This document shows positions 42,308 through 51,428 of a stretch of DNA of 64,000 nt, one piece after another; within the stretch, counting starts at the first letter, position 1; each line of letters begins with the position of its first letter. Source of the DNA: a bacterium. Its GTDB lineage: Bacteria; Armatimonadota; Zipacnadia; Zipacnadales; Zipacnadaceae. A program made the translations under genes and the position numbers. The stretch spans positions 20,124 to 84,123 of the forward strand of contig JAUVXR010000006.1 in NCBI GenBank assembly GCA_030603495.1, in the 5' to 3' direction. The notes under the pieces were generated by a model. That model was not told the origin of the DNA. It did not search any database and worked only from the letters and a program-made list of their open reading frames with translations.

Positions 42308-43708
42308 ATGACCAACGGTGCTGTAACGACACACGTCCTGAAGCTGGAACCGGGACAGCATGTACACCTCATCGGCATCGGCGGCGTGTCAATGAGTGCT
42401 CTGGCGCTGGCCCTGCACCACAAGGGGCTTCGCATCACCGGCTCGGACAAGGCCAACTCCGAGACGGCACAACAGCTCCGGACAGCAGGCATCCCCGTAG
42501 CCAAGGGACAGGCCGCGGAGAATATCGGCGGGGCCGATATCATCGTCTACACCACCGCTATCTCCGAGGACAACCCCGAACTGATCGCGGCCCACAACAG
42601 TGGTCAGCCGGTTATCCATCGCTCAGATCTGATTGCCTACCTCCTGGACCAGAAGCAACGAATCGCCGTGGCCGGCACCCACGGTAAGACCACCACGACC
42701 GCAATGATAGGCACGATCTTCCTGGAACTGGGCTACGACCCGACTATCTTTGTGGGCGGCCACTGCCACAACCTCGACAGCAACTTCCGCCTGGGCGAGA
42801 GCGACCATGCCGTATTCGAAGCATGCGAGAGCGACGGCTCCTTCCTGGCTTACGACCGCTGCTCGCAGGTGCTGACGAGCATCGAGACCGACCATCTGGA
42901 CACTCACGGCAGCTTTGACCGTCTCCGCCAGACCTTCGCGGACTTCGTACGGCTGGTTGACCCCCAGGGATTCGTGGCGTATTGGGGTGAGAGCAACGAA
43001 GTGCGCGAGGCCGTCCTGAGCAGCTCCGCGCGGCTCATCTCCTACGGAATTAGCCCGGAGTCGGACGTGACGGCGACTGAGATTGCCATCACGGCGCAGG
43101 GCATAGGCTTCACACCGTTGATTCTCCTCGAGCCGCTGCAGCCGGTCAATTTGCAGGTGTTCGGCCGACACAATGTCCTTAATGCGCTGGGAGCACTGGC
43201 CGCGGCGTGTGGCGCAGGGCTGCCCATGGATGCGGCTGCTAAAGCCCTAGCCAACTTCCAGGGCGTCAGGCGGCGCTTTGAACTACTCGGCCAGGTGAAT
43301 GGCTACTTAATCGTTGACGACTACGCTCACCACCCCACAGAGATTCAGGCAACGCTGGCAACAGCCCGCGAGCACTTCGATACCCGGATCGTGGCGGTAT
43401 TCCAGCCTCATCTGTACAGCCGCACCCGGTACCTAATGGAGGACTTCGCCAATTCGTTCGATGACGCAGACGTGGTCGGGATAACCGACATCTACGCCGC
43501 GCGCGAAGAACCTCGTGACGACGTTAGCGCCCAGGAGCTGTGTGAAAAGATCCATGCCCGGCACCGCGACAAGCAGGTGGTATACCTGCCGACCATTGAC
43601 GAGGCAGTTGCTTTCCTGAGGGAGAACGCTACGCCCAACGACCTTGTCATCACTATCGGCGCCGGTGACATCCGGCAAGCCGCTGAGCAGTTAGCAGCCA
43701 CCGTGTGA
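42308..43708 (+). CDS. murC: UDP-N-acetylmuramate--L-alanine ligase
   Basis: Adds L-alanine to UDP-MurNAc, the first amino acid of the peptidoglycan stem. 466 residues, full length. N-terminal HLIGIGGVSMSALA, the ATP loop AVAGTHGKTTTTAMIG, the FEACESDGSF block, DDYAHHPTEI, and FQPHLYSRT are all there. First of a murC-ftsQ-ftsA run; the usual murG and ftsW upstream are replaced here by leuA. Confidence 0.96.
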   Translation: MTNGAVTTHVLKLEPGQHVHLIGIGGVSMSALALALHHKGLRITGSDKANSETAQQLRTAGIPVAKGQAAENIGGADIIVYTTAISEDNPELIAAHNSGQPVIHRSDLIAYLLDQKQRIAVAGTHGKTTTTAMIGTIFLELGYDPTIFVGGHCHNLDSNFRLGESDHAVFEACESDGSFLAYDRCSQVLTSIETDHLDTHGSFDRLRQTFADFVRLVDPQGFVAYWGESNEVREAVLSSSARLISYGISPESDVTATEIAITAQGIGFTPLILLEPLQPVNLQVFGRHNVLNALGALAAACGAGLPMDAAAKALANFQGVRRRFELLGQVNGYLIVDDYAHHPTEIQATLATAREHFDTRIVAVFQPHLYSRTRYLMEDFANSFDDADVVGITDIYAAREEPRDDVSAQELCEKIHARHRDKQVVYLPTIDEAVAFLRENATPNDLVITIGAGDIRQAAEQLAATV

Positions 43709-43759
43709 CCAAAAGCAGCCGCAGATACAGTAACGATAGGAACATTCTTAGCAGCAGGG

Positions 43760-44524
43760 GTGTGTCACACAATTCAACGCTTGGCCGGTCGGCAATTAGC
43801 TGGGCGACGCTATCGGGTCGCCAGCGCAGTGAAGCTGGTGGGACTGACCGTAGTCCTGAGCTTCCTCTACGGTCTGGCCTCTTCTCCCTACTTCTCGATC
43901 CGCGAGGTGCATGTGCAAGCCCCCGATGGCATCCTGGCCAAACAGGCCATCGCGCGCATCAACGTGCCCAGCGGCGCCAGCGCCCTGCTCTATCCGGTCC
44001 AGCGCATCGTCGAGGCGCTCGAGCGCTGCCCCCACATAAAGCGGGCGACGGTGGAGCGGGATCTGCCCTCGCGGCTCGTAGTCCGCATCTGGCGGCGCTA
44101 TCCGGTCGCGGCGATACAGACTGACGAACAGTACGCACTGGTGGATGAACAGGGCGTATGTGTACAGGCAAGTGCCTCATTCCCTGAATCACTCGTCCAC
44201 GTCTACGGCCTGCTGCACGGGCCACTGGCACCGGGCAAGCGAATGGGTGAGCCCGAGCTCGCCCTGTTTACCGAGACGCTCAACGTAGTACAAGGCAAGG
44301 CCCTGGCGCAGGGGCTGGTTATGGATTTCACTGACCCTCACCTCATTCAGATTCTTCCCTCTTCCGGCGTGGTAGGCAAACTGGGCAGCGCCGACAACCT
44401 CAAGCGAAAGATGATGATGTTCGTGGCAATAATGGAGCAGTTGGAGGAGAAGGGGAAGCGTCCGGCGTATATTGATGTCAGGATCATGGATCGGCCGGTC
44501 TGGAAGCCGCGCAATAGATCTTAA
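43760..44524 (+). CDS. ftsQ: Cell division protein FtsQ/DivIB
   Basis: 254 residues: short basic N-terminus, one membrane helix (about 22-42), a POTRA domain (SIREVHVQAPDGILAKQAIARIN, then RCPHIKRATVERDLPSRLVVRIWRR split across the fold) and the FtsQ beta domain (YALVDEQGVCVQ). It links the division ring to septal wall synthesis through FtsB/FtsL. The start is GTG at 43760 with a weak ribosome site. Called by order (between murC and ftsA) as well as by fold. Confidence 0.9.
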   Translation: MCHTIQRLAGRQLAGRRYRVASAVKLVGLTVVLSFLYGLASSPYFSIREVHVQAPDGILAKQAIARINVPSGASALLYPVQRIVEALERCPHIKRATVERDLPSRLVVRIWRRYPVAAIQTDEQYALVDEQGVCVQASASFPESLVHVYGLLHGPLAPGKRMGEPELALFTETLNVVQGKALAQGLVMDFTDPHLIQILPSSGVVGKLGSADNLKRKMMMFVAIMEQLEEKGKRPAYIDVRIMDRPVWKPRNRS

Positions 44525-44566
44525 ACAGCCCCAGCCGACGCACTGGTACAACGAGGTTATTCAGCC

Positions 44567-45841
44567 ATGACTGACCACAGCTATGTGGCGGGCGTGGATG
44601 TGGGGACAACCAAGATCTGTACTCTGGTTGCCCAGACCGCCCCGAACGGCCAGCTCGATATTCTGGGCATTGGCGTGCAGCCTGCCAGGGGCCTTAAGCG
44701 AGGCGTGGTTGTTGACCGAGCGGACGCGGTTGCCTCAATCCGCAAGTCGGTAGCCAAGGCCGAGCGGATGGCCGACTTGCCCATCTGGGGGGCCTACGTG
44801 GGCATCACCGGCTCGCATATTCGCTCGCGTAACGTCACTGGGCGAGTGCGAGTAGGGCCCAGCGGCGAGGTAACTGCGGACGATATTGACAAGGTCATCC
44901 AGAGCGCCCGAGACAATGTTAGCCTCGACCCGGACCGCGAGATCATCCACGCGCTGGTGCGCGACTTCGCTATTGATGGTCAATCGGGCGTCAAGCGAGC
45001 CCTGGGCATGCACGGCGCCCGGCTGGCCGCACATGTGCACGTGGTGACCGGCACGACGGGAGCAATGCTGAACCTCAAAGACTCCGTGGAAGATGCTGGA
45101 GTCAAGGTACAGAAGCAGGTGCTGGAACCACTGGCGACCAGCCTGGCGGTGCTCAGTGAGGACGAAAGCAATCTGGGTGTGGTGGTCATTGACATCGGCG
45201 GGGGAACGACGGATGTGGCGGTGTTCGTCGCCGGCGCCATTGCCCATAGTACCGCCATACCGGTCGCAGGCAACCACATCACGCAGGACATCGCTAAGCT
45301 GCTACACATCTCCCATGCCCAGGCCGAAGAGATCAAAAAGCAGTTCGGCACAGCCTTCGCCGATATGGTGAGTGGCGATGAATCGCTTTCGGTCAAGGAG
45401 ATCGGCACCGGCCAGGAAAACCAGGTGCCACGTCGGCTGATCGCTGAGATAATTGAGGCCCGGCTCGAAGAGATCTTCCTGTTGACCGTCGAGGACCTCC
45501 ATCGCTCCGGCATGTATCACACGCTCGCGGGCGGCGTCGTGCTCACCGGCGGCAGTTGTCAGCTCCCGGGCACGACGGAGATGGCCTCGCAGATAATGGA
45601 TGATTTGCCCGTGCGTATCGGCACAGCACGCAGCGTGGGGCGGCTGGCCAGCCAAGTGGCCAGCCCGATATTCGCCACCGGTGTCGGGCTGGTTATGCAT
45701 GCCGCCGCAGAAGGCGCCTACGCCAGCCCAGCCCAGACCCCGACGCAGTTGGCCTGGCTTGAGACAAGCTGGCGGACTGTCAAGGAGTGGTGGAGCCAGA
45801 ATGTCCAACGCCGAATTGCCGCATATTTACCCCGGCGGTAA
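44567..45841 (+). CDS. ftsA: Cell division protein FtsA
   Basis: Actin-like ATPase that tethers FtsZ to the membrane. 424 residues. VAGVDVGTTKICTLV (phosphate 1), the 1C domain including SHIRSRNVTGRV, VVVIDIGGGTTDVAVF (phosphate 2), and LTGGSCQLPG (adenosine). The C-terminal tail (QNVQRRIAAYLPRR) is amphipathic, the membrane-targeting helix. ftsZ, which almost always follows, is absent; an anti-sigma-like gene comes next. Confidence 0.95.
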   Translation: MTDHSYVAGVDVGTTKICTLVAQTAPNGQLDILGIGVQPARGLKRGVVVDRADAVASIRKSVAKAERMADLPIWGAYVGITGSHIRSRNVTGRVRVGPSGEVTADDIDKVIQSARDNVSLDPDREIIHALVRDFAIDGQSGVKRALGMHGARLAAHVHVVTGTTGAMLNLKDSVEDAGVKVQKQVLEPLATSLAVLSEDESNLGVVVIDIGGGTTDVAVFVAGAIAHSTAIPVAGNHITQDIAKLLHISHAQAEEIKKQFGTAFADMVSGDESLSVKEIGTGQENQVPRRLIAEIIEARLEEIFLLTVEDLHRSGMYHTLAGGVVLTGGSCQLPGTTEMASQIMDDLPVRIGTARSVGRLASQVASPIFATGVGLVMHAAAEGAYASPAQTPTQLAWLETSWRTVKEWWSQNVQRRIAAYLPRR

Positions 45842-46013
45842 CACCGCTCACCTCCTCTCCATCAAGATTTCCTCATCATTTGGCCAACTATGAGAAACTT
45901 CCACCACGCACGAGTGTCTATATGGTTGACTTGAGGAACGCCCCTTGCCGCCATGCTCACAGGGAGCGGTTGCTGGTGAGGGATTCCTAAGAACTTTGGC
46001 AGGTTACAAAGCG

Positions 46014-47219
46014 ATGGCAGGCTGTCCGGGACCAGAGACAATTCAGGCGTACGTTGACCGCCAGATGACCGGAGTAGAGGCGGCCTTGGTCGCCGCCCAC
46101 CTCCAGTTGTGTCCTTGCTGCCGCAGGATCCACGATTGGCTGCTCTTCATCTCCCAAACCCTGTCGGCTCGCACCCAGCCAGTGGCACCCGAGAGGCTTC
46201 AGGCCTCGATTCGCCAAGCGATTGACTCCGCCAAGCCCATCCCGCGCATATCCTGCAAGCGGGCCGCTGACCTGATATGCTCATATGTAGATGGCGAACT
46301 GGCGTCTGCCGAGGAATTGCTCCTGTGGCGGCACGTCTTCACCTGCGCGCAGTGCTACCTGGAGCTCAAGCAAACCGAGGAGATTGCCGGGGCGCTGCGC
46401 CGACAAGCTGCGCCCGTACTGACGCCCGACGGTCTGCCCCAGCGCGTCTACCGCGCCGTGGAGGCGGAAAGGACCCACCAGGAAATCAGCGCGATTCGGC
46501 CACAGCGGTGGCCAATCTCGTGGCGCAAGACCGCCGCTGCTGGCGCAGGCCTGGCCGCCGCGGCGGCTTTGGTCGTAGGCCTGCTGCTTGGGCCGCAGCC
46601 CCCCGGCTTGGACGAGTCGGAGTTCGCCGAAGTGCCACCCGTGGTACCAGTGACTGAGCCAGCCGTCGAGCCGATCCAGCCTGAGGTAGCCGTCGTCGAA
46701 CAGCCCGAGATTGCCGGGCCCCAGGCTCCCACAGCAAAGCCTGTAGTCAGGCCACGCCGCACCACACGTTCACGGTCCGCAGCAGCAGTGAGAGCTACCA
46801 AACCCAAGCCGCTACCCGACAACGCCGAAGTGGCTACCGACAGACCGGAGCCATCGGTACGCGAGGAGGGCACGACCGTAGTTGCCGTCGGCCCTGTGCC
46901 GGTTCCGTCCCCACGTCACCCCGAACCGCCAGCCATTTCCGATCCAGGTCATAGCCCGGGCGGTCCTGAGCTCGTCGCAGTGTCACCGAACACGCGACCG
47001 ACCGCACCGGTTACACCGACGACAAGCCCAGGAGAAGGTCCCCGCCTAGCGCTGGTGAGATATACGCCGGTTGCGAGTAGCAGCGAGACGCTGTACAGCA
47101 GTTCAGGTGGCGTTGCCGAAAGCGCCCTAAGTGCGGCTGCTCGCGAGATTAACAAACACGCTGATTTCAACCAGAGATACGCAGCGCGTCCCAACATTGA
47201 GCTGAAGAAGCCGTGGTGA
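46014..47219 (+). CDS. Membrane protein with two zinc-finger (zf-HC2) anti-sigma-type domains
   Basis: About 401 residues from the ATG at 46014. Two zf-HC2 modules: HLQLCPCC near residue 27 and RHVFTCAQC near 105, each following the H-x3-C-x2-C anti-sigma pattern. One membrane helix (about 180-200) is followed by a long Pro/Ala/Val-rich extracellular part. Such proteins hold an ECF sigma factor at the membrane, but no sigma factor gene is adjacent, so the partner is unknown. The start is uncertain; TTG and other codons lie upstream. Confidence 0.75.
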   Translation: MAGCPGPETIQAYVDRQMTGVEAALVAAHLQLCPCCRRIHDWLLFISQTLSARTQPVAPERLQASIRQAIDSAKPIPRISCKRAADLICSYVDGELASAEELLLWRHVFTCAQCYLELKQTEEIAGALRRQAAPVLTPDGLPQRVYRAVEAERTHQEISAIRPQRWPISWRKTAAAGAGLAAAAALVVGLLLGPQPPGLDESEFAEVPPVVPVTEPAVEPIQPEVAVVEQPEIAGPQAPTAKPVVRPRRTTRSRSAAAVRATKPKPLPDNAEVATDRPEPSVREEGTTVVAVGPVPVPSPRHPEPPAISDPGHSPGGPELVAVSPNTRPTAPVTPTTSPGEGPRLALVRYTPVASSSETLYSSSGGVAESALSAAAREINKHADFNQRYAARPNIELKKPW

Positions 47220-47326
47220 TTGGGTAGCGTATTGCCCCTCGATTCTATCCCCTGAGACGAGCTTGACTTTCCTGTCACCTCGAAAGCTACTTGTGGCGAT
47301 TGTCCACCACGGGTACCGCTTTGCCC

Positions 47327-47568
47327 TCACTCGAGCAGCTTGACGGTGAGCCGAAACAGAATCTCCTCTGCTAGTTCACGCCCTATCTGGCCACGGATTG
47401 CCTCGAGCGGTCGGGAGCCGTCATATCCATACTGCACGAGGCCAGCCGCTGGGCCTGAAGCTCCAGGATCTCCTCCCGGCGCAGCTCTTCAGCTTCATAG
47501 AACGGGCATTGCTTCGATATCTGCGACAGGAAAGTCGCCTCCTCGCACGTCGAGAATATACTGCGAAC
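47327..47568 (-). pseudogene. Frameshifted small gene
   Basis: No intact ORF exists, but two minus-strand frames together read like protein. Frame one (47383-47568) includes FLSQISKQCPFYEAEELRRE and LELQAQRLA, then stops at TAG 47385-47383. The other frame (stop TGA 47329-47327) reads LVQYGYDGSRPLEAIRGQ and RELAEEILFRLTVKLLE. Joining them near 47440 gives one helical protein of about 75 residues. No good start is seen. It lies immediately downstream of the broken M20 peptidase gene on the same strand. Family unknown. Confidence 0.55.
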
Positions 47569-48849
47569 TCAGTCTGCTGACAAAGTGCGGCGCAGATACA
47601 AGGCTAGAGCCTTCGCATAGTCGAGCACCGTCTGGACATCCACGTGCTCGCGCGGGCCGTGCGCCTGGCCCGGTTCTCCCGGGGCAAAGTTAACGGTATC
47701 CATGCCCACCAGCGCCTGAAGATACGCCGACTCAGTCCAGGCGTTCATCTGCTCCACAGCCAGGGCCGTCCCCGCAACATCTTGGTACGCTTGCACCAGC
47801 TCCCTTGCCAAGGGCAAAGTCAGGGGCTGGGTGAAGGGGATTAGATCCTTGACCCAGCTCACCTCCGGCGGGTGCTCAGCCAGCCACTCATCGTTCTCAC
47901 AAGCTTGCGCCACCTTCGCCTCGAAGACACGGCGCAGCAACGTGCCGTTCCACCATTCGCCGGCCTCGCGCGAGGCAATAGCCTCTTCGGTGGGATAAAC
48001 GATGTTCAGCGACATACGCGCCCAGCCCGGGATCACCGAGGGGAGATTGCCGGATTCGAATATGCCGATGTTAACCAGACAATCGGGATACTTCTCGCCC
48101 AGTTCGGCGGCAAACTCGTCAATCTCCGCCTTGACGACCAGGGCTTTCTCCAACGCCGAGACCCCGTTGCCATAGGCGGCATGGCCTTCCTGTCCCGGCA
48201 CGAAAACGTCGGCGGTCAGACAGCCGTAGCAGCCAGTGGTAATGGCCCCAGCCGAACCGTCGGCGACGATCGCCAGGTCGCCGGTGTAGCCGGCGTCAAT
48301 GCAGGCCAGCGTGCCTGCACCGCTGCCGTTGGCCTCCTCGTCAATGGTGCTGTGAAAGATTATCTTGCCCCTAAGCGCAGCGCCGCTGTCCAGCAGCGAC
48401 TTGATCGCGCCATAGATGGTGGCCAGGCCGGCTTTGTCATCGCTGGCACCCCGGCCCCAGAGTTTGCCGTCGCGGACCTCGCCGCTGAACGGCTCTATCT
48501 CCATATTATCCGCGCCGACCGTGTCCATGTGAGCGTTAAGCACGATGCAGGGGCCCTCGCCCCCGAACTCAAACTCCGAGACGATCACGGGCCGCCCCTC
48601 GAACTCACGGCCCTCCGGCCCAATTACGCCACTGCGCTCGAAGATATCCTGCGGGACCTCCAGCCAGGTGATGCGCGTGGCCATCGGCTCCAGCTTTGCC
48701 GCCAGGTACTACTGTCCCTTTTCCTCTCCGCCCGGCGCGGCGTCGCCAGCATACGGGTTGACGGTGTTGATGCGCACCAACTCCTGGAGCAGGCTGATGA
48801 CTTCGTCGCTATTATGGTCAACGGCCTTCAGCACATCAGCTTCCGACAT
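47569..48849 (-). pseudogene. M20 family peptidase (ArgE/DapE-like) interrupted by an in-frame TAG
   Basis: The ATG at 48849 has a good AAAGGAAG site and opens a frame (EADVLKAVDHNSDEVISLLQ, then ELVRINTVNPYAG) that stops at TAG 48711-48709. The same frame continues at once as YLAAKLEPMATRITWLEV and runs to 47569. Zinc and catalytic residues lie after the stop: LNAHMDTV (His, Asp), GRGASDDKAG, STIDEEANGSG (catalytic Glu, zinc Glu), and a distal HGPREHVD His. Without the stop it would be 426 residues, normal for the family. A single-codon nonsense change, sequencing error, or suppression of TAG are the options. Confidence 0.85.
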
Positions 48850-48903
48850 GTTCAGCTTCCTTTCTGCTGCGAAGTTGTCTAAGCCCTTTCGAGCGGCGGG
48901 AGA

Positions 48904-48939
48904 CAATCTCCTCCTGAACTACTGCTCAGGAGGAGATTG
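48904..48939. repeat. 14-bp perfect inverted repeat between divergent genes
   Basis: caatctcctcctga and tcaggaggagattg, spaced by 8 bases, lie between the M20 gene and pfkB starts (55 and 76 bp away). It could be an operator for a dimeric regulator or an RNA hairpin. No T-run on either strand. Confidence 0.75.
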
Positions 48940-49014
48940 CTCTAGCAAGCGCGAACTGACTCTCCGCCAGGAATTCGCCGAGTTTACGCCAACCGCAGGC
49001 AGACGGAGAGCGAA

Positions 49015-50016
49015 ATGTTCGATATCATCACGGTGGGCAGCGCCACCGAAGACGTATTCGTCAACCTGGACGACACCCAGATCGTGGGCTTCGAAGACAA
49101 AGACCACAAGGTCGAGTATCTTGCGCTTCGCTATGGTGCAAAGATCAGCGTGGACGGCATTACGCTTGACACCGGCGGAGGCGCCGTAAACACGGCCGCT
49201 ACCTTCGCAGCGATGGGGCTGGAGACCGCGGTCTTGTCCAAGATCGGCCGCGATGTAACGGGCAAGCACATTATCCAGTCGCTGGCGAAATGTAGCGTGG
49301 ACACCTCACTACTCATCGAGTCTGATGAGCATCCCAGCGGCTACTCGGTGATCATCACTGGATTTACGGGCGATCGGACGATTCTGGTCTACCGCGGAGC
49401 GGCGACCGATCTCTGTAAGCAGGATATTCCCTGGGAGCAGCTCGCGCAGGCGGGCTGGCTCTACACCGGCTCGATGCAGGGGCCCAGCGCGGCGATGTTC
49501 GAGAGACTGGCTATCTTCGCAGGCGAGCATAACGTGAAGGTGGCCATCAATCCCGGCTCTACGCAGCTCAAGTCGGGTATGGCGGGACTTGCCGACGTCT
49601 TCGCCTGCACCACAGCAGTCTTCCTCAACCGCGCTGAGGCGTACGAGCTAACCGGGGTCGCGCCCCAGCGTGGCCCGACCGACGAACGCCGGATGCTGCG
49701 TATGCTCCACGGGGCCGGCTGCCAAAATGTAGTCATAACCGTTGGCGGGGAAGGTTCGTGGGGCTACGACGGCCGCTCCTTCTACACCATACCGGCATAC
49801 CCGACCGAGGTGACCTCCACGGTAGGAGCAGGCGATGCCTACGCCGCTGGCTGTGTAGCTGGCCTACACAAGGGCCTCTCACTCAATGCCGCTATGCGCA
49901 TCGGCGCTGCTAACGCTGCTTCGGTAGTGAGCAAGTTCGGGGCCAAGGAAGGCATTCTGACCTGGTCGGCGGCGCAGGAATTTGTCGCGGTGCACCGGGG
50001 AGGTTCCGCGCAATAG
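49015..50016 (+). CDS. PfkB-family carbohydrate/nucleoside kinase
   Basis: 333 residues: N-terminal IITVGSATEDVF, the glycine turn TGGGAVNTAATFA, SKIGRDVTG, and the C-terminal signature STVGAGDAYAAGCVAGL with the catalytic Asp in GAGD. The usual D-T before T/V-GAGD is S-T here. Family members phosphorylate ribose, fructose phosphates, adenosine or related sugars with ATP; the substrate cannot be named. GGAG precedes the ATG. A flavodoxin-like gene follows. Confidence 0.9.
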   Translation: MFDIITVGSATEDVFVNLDDTQIVGFEDKDHKVEYLALRYGAKISVDGITLDTGGGAVNTAATFAAMGLETAVLSKIGRDVTGKHIIQSLAKCSVDTSLLIESDEHPSGYSVIITGFTGDRTILVYRGAATDLCKQDIPWEQLAQAGWLYTGSMQGPSAAMFERLAIFAGEHNVKVAINPGSTQLKSGMAGLADVFACTTAVFLNRAEAYELTGVAPQRGPTDERRMLRMLHGAGCQNVVITVGGEGSWGYDGRSFYTIPAYPTEVTSTVGAGDAYAAGCVAGLHKGLSLNAAMRIGAANAASVVSKFGAKEGILTWSAAQEFVAVHRGGSAQ

Positions 50017-50072
50017 TCGGCAAGTCCCAGGAGCTACTCGAGGAACTACAATACCAATCGGAGTGATCTGCA

Positions 50073-50552
50073 ATGGCGAGACTGCTGGTAACATACTACA
50101 GCCGCACCGGCAACACCGAGAAGATGGCGAAGCTGGTCGCCGAAGGCGCCAGCGAGGTGGAAGGGGTTCAGGTTGACGTGTGCCCCGTCACAGACCTCAG
50201 TCCCGACGACTTGCTCCCTTACGACGGCATCGTGATGGGCTCTCCCGTCTACTATGGCACGATGGCCGCGGAGGTCAAACTGCTCATAGACGCCAGCGTG
50301 GTTCATCACGGAAAACTGGACGGAAAAGTCGCTGGCGCGTTCGCTTCCTCGGGTGGACCCGGCGGGGGTAACGAGACAACCGTCATTGACATCCTCAAAG
50401 CACTGCTGATTCACGGGATGATCGTCGGGGGCGACCCTGCGGGCGATCACTACGGACCCATCGCGGTGGGCGCACCGGATGAGCGTTCGGCCAAAGAGTG
50501 CCGACGAATGGGCCGCCGCGTGGCGGAGCTGACCGCCCAGCTCTTTGCCTGA
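50073..50552 (+). CDS. Flavodoxin-fold protein (WrbA/flavodoxin family)
   Basis: 159 residues: the FMN phosphate loop VTYYSRTGNTEKMA and the isoalloxazine loop GIVMGSPVYYGTMAAEVK, then FASSGGPGGGNETT. Shorter than WrbA (about 198) but with the same order of motifs; likely an NAD(P)H:quinone-type or electron-carrier flavoprotein. 56 bp after pfkB on the same strand. Confidence 0.88.
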   Translation: MARLLVTYYSRTGNTEKMAKLVAEGASEVEGVQVDVCPVTDLSPDDLLPYDGIVMGSPVYYGTMAAEVKLLIDASVVHHGKLDGKVAGAFASSGGPGGGNETTVIDILKALLIHGMIVGGDPAGDHYGPIAVGAPDERSAKECRRMGRRVAELTAQLFA

Positions 50553-50603
50553 GCAGCTTGGGCAACTGGCAGGGGGAGACTTGCCGGATGAAGTGGTTCA
50601 GCC

Positions 50604-50901
50604 ATGCTTGAGCCCGGCCAGATCAACCTGATTTTTGCCTTGAGTTTGCTGCTGGCGGCGGGCTTTGCCGCGGCGCGCCTCGCCAATGTACCAACAGGTT
50701 CCGGGCACAGTGACCTACCGAGCCGTGGCCGCCGAATCACGCGTACACGAGATACTCCAGGCCGCCGCTCATCACGATGTTATCGTGATTGCCGTCGGTG
50801 CCGAACGGCGCGGGCTGCGCAGAGTCTTCTTCGGATCCCTCGCCGAGGATATCGCCCTTCGCAGCCCCATCCCCATCCTGCTGGTCAGCGGGCAGACTTA
50901 A
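50604..50901 (+). pseudogene. Deletion relic of a cation/proton antiporter with C-terminal UspA domain
   Basis: The ATG at 50604 begins a typical antiporter first helix (MLEPGQINLIFALSLLLAAG, then FAAARLAN). About 90 bases later, in another frame (ending at 50901), is the end of a universal stress domain: SRVHEILQAAAHHDVIVIAV then RVFFGSLAEDIALRSPIPIL. In intact antiporter-Usp fusions these ends are separated by about 450 residues. So an internal deletion with a frame change near 50690-50700 is the best reading. The start has a weak ribosome site. Confidence 0.6.
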
Positions 50902-50983
50902 CCACCACCCCACTCCTTACCCGTCTGAGTCTCTACTCCCGCCCAGCCGCGCCCAGAGCCGTAGCCTCCTACAACGAGCCAAT

Positions 50984-51281
50984 CTACGCCGCCCGTAAAG
51001 CCCGGCTGAAGATCATGACCTCGTCCATGAGCCCGTCATAGTATGACTGGAATCTAGCCGGAGCAATTCCCAAGCACACCGGTTGCTGCTTCTCAAGCGG
51101 CACCACGTGGCGATTGTGCACCGCGCATCACCGCATCGCCCCGATGCGATGCGTCACATCAGTGGTCTGAGCGTAGCGCCCGTACACCACCAGGTCCGCA
51201 CCCAGTTCCCGCTCCCACGGCGGCCACCAGCATGCACAGCCCCCCCAGCCTCGCAATCATCCGCACCCTCGCATATCTCAT
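50984..51281 (-). pseudogene. Relic of a secreted LamG-domain protein
   Basis: The minus strand has a good start (GGGGGAGAGCAGA then ATG at 51281) and a signal peptide (ARVRMIARLGGLCMLVAAVG). A +1 frame change near 51200 leads into ERELGADLVVYGRYAQTTDV, an in-frame TGA at 51130-51128, then APARFQSYYDGLMDEVMIFS and RALRAA-stop. The last part is the typical closing strand of a LamG/concanavalin-like jellyroll. About 99 codons remain, far too short for an intact secreted LamG protein. The stretch 50902-50983 and 51282-51428 holds no recognised gene. Confidence 0.6.
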
Positions 51282-51428
51282 TCTGCTCTCCCCCTTCGGG
51301 AAGTACGACACAGATAGCCATAGATTCGCAGCGGCCGGGACAGAGTCCTCTCCCGGTTCACTCCCGGAGAGGCAGACTACGCTCTTTCTTGAACCCCGGG
51401 GCCATTGGTTTCTATCCGAACAGCTTTC

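Noticed and set aside
48709-48711. Pyrrolysine at the in-frame TAG
   Set aside because: M20 peptidases are not known Pyl proteins, TAG is used freely as a stop here, and no pyl genes are in the window; kept only as a remote option.
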